Shown here: positions 1 through 6,273 of the stretch, piece by piece | Numbering within the stretch: the first letter of the stretch is position 1 | Layout: each line of letters begins with the position of its first letter | DNA from: Bacillota bacterium | Lineage (GTDB): Bacteria > Bacillota > Dethiobacteria > Dethiobacterales > Dethiobacteraceae | DNA length: 6,273 bases | Assembly (NCBI GenBank): GCA_012841735.1 | Contig: DUUE01000029.1 | Location: forward strand, 1 to 6,273 | Direction: 5' to 3' | The notes under the pieces: model-generated | Seen by the model: only the letters and a program-made list of their open reading frames with translations | Told to the model about the DNA's origin: nothing | Database searches by the model: none | Position numbers and translations under genes: made by a program

Positions 1-1078
1 CGTCCGCCATGCCCGGCAGGTCCTTTGCGTCCACGGCGGCATAAAGCAAATCTGCCAGGTCTTCTTCGCCGCACTCAAGATAGGTGTGCCGCACGTCGTA
101 CCTCTTCAGCATCAGGTCCACAAACGGTCTGTCCCGTTCCGGCTGGAAGGCGTTGGCGCTGAAATAGGCATCATTGCCCGTAAAGTCAAAGGAGAAAGTG
201 TTTAGCCTGGCCCCGCTCTCCCGCAGGCGGTCAGCCGCCACGGCAGTAACAATGCTGGAGTCTATCCCTCCTGAGAGAAAGCTGCAGACCGGAACATCGG
301 ACACCAGCTGGCGGGTAATGGCATCCCGCACCAGATAGGATACTGTTGCTGTTGTCCGGCTGAAGTTGTCCGTATGCTCACGGGCTGCAAGCTGCCAGTA
401 TTTTTTGGCCTTGAGGCCGCTTTGGGCAAAAACCTGGTAGTGGCCCGGCAGGACTTCATAGATATCTTTAAAAACCCCGTTGCCCGGTGTGCGTGCAGGC
501 CCCAGGCCAAAAAGCTCGCGGAAACTGTCTGTAGTAATTTCAGGAGAAACAAACGGATGACAGAACAGCGCTTTTATTTCCGAGCCGAAAACCAGCATAT
601 CATCCTGCAGCGTATAAAATAAGGGCTTGACGCCCAGCCGGTCCCGGTATAAAAGCAGTTGTTTTTTGCTTCCGTCCCAGATGGCAAAGGCGAAAATACC
701 ATTCAGCCTGTTGACAAAACCGGCGCCATAGGCAAGATATGCGCAGAGGATAACCTCGGTGTCGGTGGCAGTATAAAACCGGTACCCGGCGTTTACCATC
801 TGCGGTTTCAGCTCCTCCACATTATAGATTTCCCCGTTGTAAACGATGGCAAATTCATGGCCGCCCGCCTTTCTGACGAGGGGCTGTGCGCCCAACTCCA
901 GGTCCCTGATGGCCAGGCGCGCATGGCTCATGCCTGCATGTTCGCATAAGTATTCACCTGAACTGTCCCTGCCCCGGCGGGCAACGGCTGCCCGCATGGC
1001 CACCAGTGTTTTACGCCAGAACCCGTCCTGCTGCAAAAAATTGCCCGCAAAGCTGCAAAAACCTGCTATGCCGCACAT
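1..1078 (-). CDS. asnB: Asparagine synthetase, glutamine-hydrolysing (N-terminal 359 residues, 3' end cut by window)
   Basis: This enzyme converts aspartate, glutamine and ATP to asparagine, glutamate, AMP and PPi in the cytoplasm. The frame is open from ATG 1078 to the window edge with no stop or frameshift. The protein begins MCGIAG, so removal of Met exposes the catalytic N-terminal Cys of a class II (Ntn) glutaminase domain. Other glutaminase landmarks are SHARLAI (51-57), NGEIYN (81-86), the ATDTEV Asp (106), LNGIFAFAIWD (125-135), RDRLGVKPLFY (145-155) and FGSEIKAL (164-171). The synthetase domain starts with the ATP PP-loop SGGIDSS (269-275), and the visible part ends in DLPGMAD, typical of the roughly 610-residue clostridial AsnB family, so about 250 residues lie outside. 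The usual RGPD motif reads RGRD (35-38). The start is fixed by the required Cys2 and an AAAGGTGAG ribosome-binding site. The gene lies 123 nt after purL, behind a terminator-like hairpin. Family assignment is firm; asparagine as the true product is inferred. Confidence 0.88.
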   Translation of the reverse strand, partial: MCGIAGFCSFAGNFLQQDGFWRKTLVAMRAAVARRGRDSSGEYLCEHAGMSHARLAIRDLELGAQPLVRKAGGHEFAIVYNGEIYNVEELKPQMVNAGYRFYTATDTEVILCAYLAYGAGFVNRLNGIFAFAIWDGSKKQLLLYRDRLGVKPLFYTLQDDMLVFGSEIKALFCHPFVSPEITTDSFRELFGLGPARTPGNGVFKDIYEVLPGHYQVFAQSGLKAKKYWQLAAREHTDNFSRTTATVSYLVRDAITRQLVSDVPVCSFLSGGIDSSIVTAVAADRLRESGARLNTFSFDFTGNDAYFSANAFQPERDRPFVDLMLKRYDVRHTYLECGEEDLADLLYAAVDAKDLPGMAD

Positions 1079-1081
1079 ATT

Positions 1082-1090
1082 CTCACCTTT
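1082..1090 (-). promoter_or_regulatory. Ribosome-binding site of asnB
   Basis: AAAGGTGAG on the minus strand ends 3 nt before ATG 1078. The core GGTGA matches the 3' part of the extended anti-Shine-Dalgarno complement. It supports the start codon that places Cys at position 2. It begins only 6 nt after the T tract of the upstream hairpin, so hairpin formation or termination there would directly affect access to this site. Confidence 0.65.
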
Positions 1091-1096
1091 TATCGC

Positions 1097-1154
1097 AAAA
1101 TAAAAAGGCGCTCACTGCGGCACCGCCCGTAAAGCAGGCCGCATGAACGCCTTT
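1097..1154 (-). terminator. Intrinsic-terminator-like hairpin between purL and asnB
   Basis: Read on the minus strand, the arm AAAGGCG (1154-1148) pairs with CGCCTTT (1110-1104). It is extended by a U-G wobble (1147/1111), TCA/TGA (1146-1144 with 1114-1112) and TGCGGC/GCCGCA (1143-1138 with 1121-1116). One G (1115) is bulged and the loop is 16 nt, giving about 17 base pairs. The 3' arm runs into TTTTTATTTT (1106-1097), a good T tract in the direction of transcription. The wobble pair forms only in minus-strand RNA, and the plus-strand T tract is poorer, so the minus direction is favoured. It could end the pur transcript, act as a leaky terminator or attenuator for asnB, or be a protective mRNA stem. 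The structure is clear in the sequence; the function is inferred. Confidence 0.75.
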
Positions 1155-1165
1155 GTTCATTTTTC

Positions 1166-1195
1166 AGTATATGCAAAGTGCGGGCAGGTTGATAA
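1166..1195 (-). promoter_or_regulatory. Candidate sigma-A-type promoter upstream of asnB
   Basis: On the minus strand a -35-like TTATCA (1195-1190, four of six matches to TTGACA) is followed after 18 nt by a -10-like TATACT (1171-1166, five of six matches to TATAAT). Initiation would fall near 1159, about 5 nt before the hairpin. A transcript from here would carry the stem-loop at its 5' end as the asnB leader. A single such match is weak evidence in an AT-richer intergenic stretch. Confidence 0.25.
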
Positions 1196-1201
1196 TTGCT
1201 C

Positions 1202-3406
1202 TTATTCCATCAGGTGGCCGAGGGTATCGCTCCAGGCGGCATGTAACGCTTTCACGCCCAGATTGATAACCTGCCTGTCATCAAAAGAGACTTTTAGGCG
1301 GTCTCCGCCCGTCCGCCCGATCACCTGCAGCGGCACATTATAGTGCACGGCCACCTCTTGCAGGAGTGCCAGTTTATCCTGCGGCACACTCACCAGAATG
1401 CGGGACTGGCTTTCCCCGAATAGCAGGCTGTCTCTGCGCAGGCCGGCTGTTGCCAGATGCACTTCGGCACCAATGAAGTTTTCAAAAGTTGACTCGGCCA
1501 GGGCGACAGCCAGCCCTCCCTCCGACAGGTCATGAGCTGAATGCAAAAGACCCTGGCGTATGGCAGCCAGCACAGCCTGCTGGACTGCTTTTTCTTTTTC
1601 CAGGTCTAAGGCGGGCGGTTTTCCTTTGACAAGGCCGTGTATGACGGCCAGATATTCGCTGCCGCCCAGTTCGTCATAAGTGCTGCCCAAAAGGACAATG
1701 GCGTCGCCGGCTGCTTTGAAGGCTTGTGTGCAGCGTTTTTCCACATCCTCTAAGAGGCCGACCATACCCACCACGGGCGTGGGGTAAATGGCTTTTCCCT
1801 CATGTTCATTGTAAAAAGAAACATTGCCGCCGATGACAGGGGTGCCAAAGGCAAGGCAGGCAGCACTCATGCCCTCAACAGCTTTCCGGAACTGCCAGTA
1901 GATTTCCGGGTCTTCCGGATTGCCAAAGTTCAGGCAGTCGGTCACTGCCAGCGGTTCGCCCCCGCTGCAGGCCACATTGCGCGCAGCTTCAGCCACGGCA
2001 ATTTTGCCGCCTGTATACGGGTCAAGGTATACATAGCGTGCATTGCAGTCCACTGTCATGGCCAGGCCTTTTTTGGTGCCGCGGATGCGCAGCACGGCCG
2101 CGTCCGAGCCGGGGAGCACAACGGTAGCTGTCCGCACCATGTAATCATACTGCCGGTAAACCCATTCCTTGCCGGCAATATTGGGCGAACGCAAGAGCTT
2201 TAGCAGCACTTCCTCCGGCCCGTCCACATCCGGTATTTCCGTCAGGTTGAGCCCTGAGGCGGTTTGCAGGTAAGCGGGCTCCCGGAAAGCAGGGCAACAG
2301 ACTGGCGCATCCTCAGCCAGGCTTTTGGCCGGCACCTCCGCCACCGCCTGTCCGCCCATGCGGACGCGCAGCATGCCGTCATCCGTTACCCGGCCGATAG
2401 TGGAAGAAGCAAGGCCCCAGCGCGCAAATACGGCATGCACATACTCCTCTTTCTCCGGGGGTACTACCAGCAGCATGCGCTCCTGGGATTCGGAAAGCAT
2501 TATTTCGGCCGCCGTCATGCCTGTTTCACGGGTGGGCACCTTGTCCAGGTCAATTTCCAGGCCGCTGCCGCCGCGGCTCGCCATCTCGGAAGTGGCACAG
2601 GTGAGGCCGGCACCGCCCAGATCCTGAATCCCGGTTACAGCGTCGCTGTCGATCAGCTCCAGGCAGGCTTCCAGCAGCAGTTTTTCCATAAAGGGGTCGC
2701 CCACCTGCACGGCCGGCCGTTTTTCTTCCGAGGCTGCGCTTAAGCCTTCCGAAGCGAAAGTAACGCCGTGCATGCCGTCACGGCCTGTCCGGGCGCCGGC
2801 CAAAATGACCGGGTTGCCCGCACCTGCCGCCCTCCCCCGTTTTATTTTGTCCGCCGCCAGTACGCCCACACACATGGCATTCACAAGGGGGTTGCCCCGG
2901 TAGCAGGGGTCAAAACCAACTTCGCCGGCCACGGTGGGAATGCCTACACAGTTGCCATAGCCGGCAATCCCCGCCACCACGCCCCCAAAAAGGTAGCGCG
3001 CGCGGGCATCATCCAGGGTGCCGAAACGCAGCGAATTAAGCAGGGCGATGGGCCTGGCACCCATGGTAAAGATATCGCGGATAATCCCGCCCACCCCGGT
3101 GGCTGCGCCCTGGTAAGGCTCAATGGCGGAGGGGTGGTTGTGGGACTCGATTTTAAAGCAGACGGCCAGGCCGTCCCCGATATCAACAATGCCGGCATTT
3201 TCACCGGGGCCCTGCAGGACCCGCGGCCCGCGGGTGGGGAAGGTGCGCAAAACTTCCCGGGAGTTTTTATAGGAACAGTGTTCAGACCACATCACACTGA
3301 ACATGCCCAGTTCCACATCGTTCGGTTCACGGCCGAGAATGCTTTTGATTGCTGCATATTCCTCGTCTTTTAAACCCAGGCTGCGCCAGTCTTTCGCCGT
3401 CCTCAT
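1202..3406 (-). CDS. purL: Phosphoribosylformylglycinamidine synthase, small-type PurL subunit
   Basis: PurL is the ATP-dependent synthetase subunit of FGAM synthase (FGAR + Gln + ATP to FGAM, step 4 of IMP synthesis). It works in the cytoplasm with PurQ, which supplies ammonia, and PurS. The protein has 734 residues, the usual length of the small Bacillus-type PurL (about 740) and far shorter than the roughly 1300-residue fused form. Recognisable blocks are MWSEHCSYKNS (39-49), GPGENAGIVDIGDG (66-79), ESHNHPSAIEPYQGAATGVG (87-106), TGRDGMHG (207-214), LSESQERML (304-312), DYMVRTATVV (421-430), RGTKKGLAMTVDCNARY (442-458), VIGGNVSFYNE (524-534), SAHDLSEGGL (623-632) and GESQSRILVSV (664-674), spanning both AIRS-like halves. 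Its ATG overlaps the purQ stop as ATGA, with a GGGAGG ribosome-binding site about 7 nt upstream, implying translational coupling. No key motif is missing and codon use resembles its neighbours. Confidence 0.98.
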   Translation of the reverse strand: MRTAKDWRSLGLKDEEYAAIKSILGREPNDVELGMFSVMWSEHCSYKNSREVLRTFPTRGPRVLQGPGENAGIVDIGDGLAVCFKIESHNHPSAIEPYQGAATGVGGIIRDIFTMGARPIALLNSLRFGTLDDARARYLFGGVVAGIAGYGNCVGIPTVAGEVGFDPCYRGNPLVNAMCVGVLAADKIKRGRAAGAGNPVILAGARTGRDGMHGVTFASEGLSAASEEKRPAVQVGDPFMEKLLLEACLELIDSDAVTGIQDLGGAGLTCATSEMASRGGSGLEIDLDKVPTRETGMTAAEIMLSESQERMLLVVPPEKEEYVHAVFARWGLASSTIGRVTDDGMLRVRMGGQAVAEVPAKSLAEDAPVCCPAFREPAYLQTASGLNLTEIPDVDGPEEVLLKLLRSPNIAGKEWVYRQYDYMVRTATVVLPGSDAAVLRIRGTKKGLAMTVDCNARYVYLDPYTGGKIAVAEAARNVACSGGEPLAVTDCLNFGNPEDPEIYWQFRKAVEGMSAACLAFGTPVIGGNVSFYNEHEGKAIYPTPVVGMVGLLEDVEKRCTQAFKAAGDAIVLLGSTYDELGGSEYLAVIHGLVKGKPPALDLEKEKAVQQAVLAAIRQGLLHSAHDLSEGGLAVALAESTFENFIGAEVHLATAGLRRDSLLFGESQSRILVSVPQDKLALLQEVAVHYNVPLQVIGRTGGDRLKVSFDDRQVINLGVKALHAAWSDTLGHLME

Positions 3407-4101
3407 CGGCCGCCCTCCCTGTAGTTAATGAGCGATGTAAAAAGCGCCAATCCGTCCTCAGAACCCAGAATGGCTTCGCCTGCCCGTTCCGGGTGGGGCA
3501 TCATCCCCAGCACATTTCTTCCTTCGTTGCAGATGCCGGCGATATTGCCGAGGGAACCGTTGGGATTGGCTGCCTCCGTTACTTTCCCGTCTGCGTCTGC
3601 ATAGCGGAAAACAATCTGGCCGTTTTCCTCCAGCCGGCGCAAGGTGGCGTCATCGGCATAGTAATTGCCTTCGCCGTGGGCAATGGGTATTAAAAGCGGC
3701 CTGTCCGCCGCTATTCCCGCGGTAAATGGAGTAGCGGTATTCTCCACTTTCAGGTAAGTAAACTGGCAGCGAAACTGCAGGCTTGTATTGCGGTACAGGG
3801 CACCGGGCAAAAGTCCCGCTTCCAGCAGAATCTGAAAACCGTTGCAGATCCCCATCACCAGGCCGCCTGCGCGGGCAAAACGGACAACTGCCTGCATCAC
3901 AGGAGAAAAGCGGGCAATGGCACCGCAGCGCAGGTAATCGCCGTAGGAAAAACCGCCGGGCAGGATGATACAGTCGTAACCCGTGAGCTTATCCTGCGTG
4001 TGCCAGATATAATCCACAGGCTGGTGCAGGACATCCTGCAGCAGGTGAAAAACGTCCAGGTCACAGTTGGAACCGGGAAAGACAACTACGCCGAATTTCA
4101 T
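3403..4101 (-). CDS. purQ: FGAM synthase glutaminase subunit PurQ
   Basis: PurQ is the class I (triad) glutamine amidotransferase subunit that hydrolyses glutamine and delivers ammonia to PurL in the FGAR-to-FGAM reaction. The 232-residue protein has the expected length. It shows the N-terminal VVVFPGSNCD block (5-14), the oxyanion-region PGGFSYGDYLRCGA (48-61), the nucleophile elbow GICNGFQ with Cys86 (84-90), and the C-terminal MPHPER carrying His203 and Glu205 of the triad. IAHGEGNYY (140-148) is also typical. The ATG at 4101 lies 2 nt after the purS stop, with GGAGG (4113-4109) at 7-nt spacing, and the stop overlaps the purL start by 4 nt. Its place between purS and purL matches its partners in the complex. 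All catalytic residues are present. Confidence 0.98.
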   Translation of the reverse strand: MKFGVVVFPGSNCDLDVFHLLQDVLHQPVDYIWHTQDKLTGYDCIILPGGFSYGDYLRCGAIARFSPVMQAVVRFARAGGLVMGICNGFQILLEAGLLPGALYRNTSLQFRCQFTYLKVENTATPFTAGIAADRPLLIPIAHGEGNYYADDATLRRLEENGQIVFRYADADGKVTEAANPNGSLGNIAGICNEGRNVLGMMPHPERAGEAILGSEDGLALFTSLINYREGGR

Positions 4102-4103
4102 GT

Positions 4104-4352
4104 TTAGACCTCCGCCAGAGCAAAAGTGTAGTCTTCAATAACCGTATTGGCCAGCAGCCGTTCACACATTTCCCGGACCTGGGCCTCGGCGGCAGCCCTG
4201 TCATTGGTGCGGAGTGTTACCTCCATGTATTTGCCGATGCGCACATGCTCCACATTGTCATACGACAAGGTTGCCAGCGCTTTCTCCACAGCCTGTCCCT
4301 GCGGGTCAAGCACGCTTTGCTTTAAAAGTACTTTGATCTCTGCTTTATACAT
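4104..4352 (-). CDS. purS: FGAM synthase structural subunit PurS
   Basis: PurS is a small protein that dimerises and bridges PurL and PurQ in the three-component FGAM synthase found in Firmicutes and many archaea; it has no catalytic site of its own. The 82-residue product matches the usual length of about 80-85. It has the typical beginning (YKAEIKVLLKQSVLDPQG), the VRIGKYMEV segment (37-45) and the NTVIEDYTF C-terminal strand (69-77). Its ATG lies inside the 3' end of purC (8-nt overlap), preceded by GGGGGAG (4366-4360) at 7-nt spacing, so translation is probably coupled to purC. PurQ follows after 2 nt. Its presence explains why PurL is the short form. Confidence 0.96.
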   Translation of the reverse strand: MYKAEIKVLLKQSVLDPQGQAVEKALATLSYDNVEHVRIGKYMEVTLRTNDRAAAEAQVREMCERLLANTVIEDYTFALAEV

Positions 4353-5073
4353 TACTTATCTCCCCCGTGATCCGTCTGTATATTTCCTGATAAGCTTCTT
4401 CAATGCCGCCCAGATCCTGGCGGAAGCGGTCTTTATCCAGCTTGTTTTTTGTGTTTGCGTCCCAGAAACGGCAGGTGTCGGGTGAAATCTCGTCACCCAG
4501 CAGCACTTTGCCGTTGTGGACGCCGAATTCCAGTTTAAAGTCCACCAGTATCAGACCGCGCTCCCGCAAGAACTCTGACAATATCCGGTTGATTTGCAGA
4601 GCCTGGGCCGAAAGCGCCCCGACCTGTGCGGGCGTGGCAAGGCCAAGGGCGTAAATATGGTATTTATTAACCATGGGATCGCCCAAAGCGTCGTCTTTAT
4701 AATAGAACTCCAGGACAGGCCGGGTCAGGGTTGTCCCTTCCTGAAGGCCCAGCCGCTTCGCCAGGCTGCCGGCGGCAATATTGCGCACAACCACTTCCAC
4801 CGGGATTATCTCCAGCTTTTTCACCAGCATCTCCCGCTCTGAAAGCAGCGAAACAAAATGGCTGTCACAGCCGTGCTGCCCCAACAGGGTAAAGAAGAAG
4901 GCGGAGATCTTGTTGTTTAAAACCCCTTTCCCGGCAATACTCCCTTTCTTTAGGCCGTTAAAGGCGGTGGCGTCGTCTTTATACTCCACCGCCAAAAGCC
5001 CGGGGTCGTCCGTTGCATACATGCGCTTTGCTTTCCCCTCATAAAGCAATTGTCTTTTTTCCATTTTTCTCAT
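4345..5073 (-). CDS. purC: Phosphoribosylaminoimidazole-succinocarboxamide (SAICAR) synthase
   Basis: PurC condenses CAIR with aspartate using ATP to make SAICAR, step 7 of IMP synthesis, in the cytoplasm; PurB, encoded just upstream, then removes fumarate. From ATG 5073 the product has 242 residues, the normal bacterial size. It contains the nucleotide-binding start LLYEGKAKRMY (9-19), SAICAR synthetase signature 1 (IIPVEVVVRNIAAGS, 89-103), signature 2 (LVDFKLEFG, 176-184) and DEISPDTCRFWD (194-205). The start is uncertain by three codons: ATG 5064 gives MEKRQLLYEGK and also has a Shine-Dalgarno site. An in-frame TAA at 5088-5086 rules out any further upstream start. The end overlaps purS by 8 nt. 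Nothing is missing. Confidence 0.97.
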   Translation of the reverse strand: MRKMEKRQLLYEGKAKRMYATDDPGLLAVEYKDDATAFNGLKKGSIAGKGVLNNKISAFFFTLLGQHGCDSHFVSLLSEREMLVKKLEIIPVEVVVRNIAAGSLAKRLGLQEGTTLTRPVLEFYYKDDALGDPMVNKYHIYALGLATPAQVGALSAQALQINRILSEFLRERGLILVDFKLEFGVHNGKVLLGDEISPDTCRFWDANTKNKLDKDRFRQDLGGIEEAYQEIYRRITGEISNV

Positions 5074-5074
5074 G

Positions 5075-5087
5075 CTCCTTTTTCCTT
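5075..5087 (-). promoter_or_regulatory. Double Shine-Dalgarno region of purC
   Basis: The minus strand carries AAGGA (5087-5083) and AAGGAG (5080-5075) in tandem. AAGGA is 9 nt from ATG 5073. The stronger AAGGAG is only 1 nt from ATG 5073 but 10 nt from ATG 5064. By spacing, the first site serves the upstream start and the second serves the internal start three codons later, so the purC start cannot be fixed from sequence alone. Confidence 0.55.
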
Positions 5088-5089
5088 AC

Positions 5090-5112
5090 CTGCGGGCGCA
5101 CACCCATGGCAG
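5090..5112 (-). other. Small imperfect hairpin in the purB-purC gap
   Basis: On the minus strand CTGC (5112-5109) pairs with GCAG (5093-5090). Inside this, GGGT pairs with GCCC across a 4-nt loop, with a 3-nt bulge (CAT) on one side. No T tract follows, so it is not a terminator. It may be a chance fold, or a minor processing or stability element ahead of the purC ribosome-binding site. Confidence 0.2.
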
Positions 5113-5117
5113 CCGGC

Positions 5118-6273
5118 CTAGATGCCTGCCCTGGCAAAGATCTCATCAACATATTTCAGGTGATACGCAGGGTCAAAACAGGCCTCTAATTCTTCCTGTG
5201 TCAGAGTACTCATAATGACCGGGTCGGACGCAAGCAGTTCCCGGAATGGTTTTTGCTTTTCCCAGGCAGCCATGGCGTATTTTTGCACCAAATCATATGC
5301 TGCTTCCCGTGACATCCCCTTCTCAACCAGTGTCAGCAGCACTTTCTGCGAAAAAGTAAGGCCCAGGGTCTTTTCCAGATTGCGCTGCATGTTTCCCGGG
5401 TAGACGCGCAGGTCCCTGATGATGCGGGCCATCTGGCGCAGCATGTAGTGGATGAGGGTAGTGCTGTCGGGAATAATTATTCTTTCTGTGGAGGAATGGG
5501 AAATGTCACGCTCATGCCACAGCGGCATGTTTTCCAGGGCTGCCAGGGCATTGGCCCGCACCACCCTGGCCAGGCCGCAGATTTGCTCACAACTGACCGG
5601 GTTGCGTTTATGGGGCATGGCCGAGGACCCTTTCTGCCCGGCATAAAAAGGTTCTTCCACTTCCCGCGTTTCCGTTTTCTGCAGCCCGCGGATTTCCGTG
5701 GCCAGTTTCTCCAGCGTACCGGCCGTAATTGCCAGTGCCGCCATAAATTCGGCATGACGGTCACGCTGCAGGATCTGGGTGGAAACAGGAGCCGGCGTAA
5801 GTCCCAGCTTGCGGCACACATACTCCTCTATCTGCGGCGGCAGGTTGGCAAACGTTCCCACCGCACCGGAAATTTTGCCACAGGCGATGTTGTCCCGCGC
5901 GCGCTCCAGGCGGATGCGGTTGCGCTGCATTTCTGCAACGTAAAGCGCCATTTTCAGACCGAAGGTGGTCGGTTCGGCATGGACACCGTGAGTGCGGCCC
6001 ATCATGACGGTTGTTTTATGCTCACGGGCCTTTGTTTTCAGTTCTGCAAGCAGTACGTCCGCCTGCTGCAAAATCAGTTCCGCCGCTTCCTTCATCAGGG
6101 CCGCCAGGGCGGTATCAACCACATCGGAGGAAGTGAGGCCAAAGTGCACATATTTTGCTTCCTCGCCCAGGCTCTCCGCCACACAGCGGGTAAAAGCCAC
6201 CACATCATGGCGTGTTTCCGCTTCAAGCTCCAGAATCCGCTCCACGCTGAAACGCGCTTTGTCGCGGATTAAC
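5118..6273 (-). CDS. purB: Adenylosuccinate lyase (5' end cut by window)
   Basis: PurB eliminates fumarate from SAICAR to give AICAR (step 8 of IMP synthesis) and from adenylosuccinate to give AMP. It is a homotetramer of the fumarase/aspartase superfamily. The window holds 384 residues up to the TAG stop at 5118; by alignment from memory to the 431-residue Bacillus subtilis enzyme, about 46 N-terminal residues are missing. Numbering from the first visible residue, TRHDVV has His22 (B. subtilis His68), VHFGLTSSD has His43 (His89) and GRTHGVHAEP has His95 (His141). The mobile-loop signature GSSAMPHKRNP (215-225) holds the catalytic Ser region, and LWHERDISHSS follows. The frame stays open through the window edge, so the GTG at 6245 (codon 10) is an internal Val and not the start. 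purC follows after 44 nt. Confidence 0.97.
   Translation of the reverse strand, partial: LIRDKARFSVERILELEAETRHDVVAFTRCVAESLGEEAKYVHFGLTSSDVVDTALAALMKEAAELILQQADVLLAELKTKAREHKTTVMMGRTHGVHAEPTTFGLKMALYVAEMQRNRIRLERARDNIACGKISGAVGTFANLPPQIEEYVCRKLGLTPAPVSTQILQRDRHAEFMAALAITAGTLEKLATEIRGLQKTETREVEEPFYAGQKGSSAMPHKRNPVSCEQICGLARVVRANALAALENMPLWHERDISHSSTERIIIPDSTTLIHYMLRQMARIIRDLRVYPGNMQRNLEKTLGLTFSQKVLLTLVEKGMSREAAYDLVQKYAMAAWEKQKPFRELLASDPVIMSTLTQEELEACFDPAYHLKYVDEIFARAGI

Noticed and set aside
262..552. Minus-strand 96-codon frame inside asnB.
   Set aside because: The asnB frame is continuous from 1078 to 1 with all motifs in order, so this overlapping out-of-frame stretch is not a separate gene and not evidence of a frameshift.
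1117..1128. GGGCGGTGCCGC on the minus strand resembles the T-box core (GGGTGGNACCGC), which would make sense upstream of an asparagine-related gene.
   Set aside because: The tRNA-pairing UGGN reads CGGT and the following A is G. The motif sits in the loop and 3' arm of the hairpin rather than on its 5' side, and there is no room for a Stem I between the purL stop and the hairpin. It is best read as chance similarity.
2768..3373. Plus-strand open frame of 201 codons opposite purL, plus several smaller ones (1802-2203, 2264-2743).
   Set aside because: All are antisense shadows of purL with low-complexity, composition-driven translations and no plausible independent function.
6243..6245. GTG as a possible start of purB.
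   Set aside because: The reading frame continues upstream to the window edge with residues (LIRDKARFS) that fit the PurB family, and known PurB proteins have about 46 more residues before the window edge.
5448..6272. Long plus-strand open frame (274 codons) opposite purB.
   Set aside because: It lies wholly antisense to the well-conserved purB, its translation shows no recognisable domain, and such frames are common opposite GC-rich coding sequence.
1..6273. A novel defence, mobile or secondary-metabolite system hidden in the window.
   Set aside because: Coding sequence fills nearly all of the window with standard purine and asparagine enzymes. The only gaps are 2, 44 and 123 nt, and none shows repeats, CRISPR units, att sites or tRNA-like sequence.

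Overview
This window is a compact block of genes that all read on the minus strand, so transcription runs from high to low coordinates. It carries the middle of a de novo purine (IMP) biosynthesis operon in the order purB (5' end cut by the window) - purC - purS - purQ - purL. These are followed by the N-terminal part of a glutamine-hydrolysing asparagine synthetase gene (asnB type) that runs off the low-coordinate edge.

The gene order, the three-component FGAM synthase (small PurL with separate PurS and PurQ) and Bacillus/Clostridium-type protein sequences suggest a Firmicute. G-rich Shine-Dalgarno sites and a fairly GC-rich sequence (roughly mid-50s percent by eye) point to a Clostridia- or Negativicutes-like lineage rather than a low-GC Bacillus. 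This placement is inference; no rRNA or phylogenetic marker is present.

Region by region: 6273-5118 holds purB, lacking about 46 N-terminal residues. A 44-nt gap contains a small imperfect hairpin and two Shine-Dalgarno-like stretches. Then come purC (5073-4345), purS (4352-4104, overlapping purC by 8 nt), purQ (4101-3403, 2 nt after purS) and purL (3406-1202, sharing an ATGA overlap with purQ). The tight junctions imply translational coupling of the PurS/PurQ/PurL complex. A 123-nt intergenic region (1201-1079) contains a strong hairpin with a T tract and a weak candidate promoter. asnB begins at 1078.

PurS/Q/L make FGAM from FGAR with glutamine as the nitrogen donor. PurC joins aspartate to CAIR. 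PurB removes fumarate from SAICAR and, in the AMP branch, from adenylosuccinate. AsnB uses the same two amino acids, glutamine and aspartate, and releases AMP and PPi.

I see no mobile element, CRISPR array, RNA gene or unknown system. The most interesting point is the purL-asnB junction: a terminator-like hairpin ends only 7 nt before the asnB ribosome-binding site, so asnB must be reached by read-through, attenuation, or a promoter squeezed just upstream of the hairpin.
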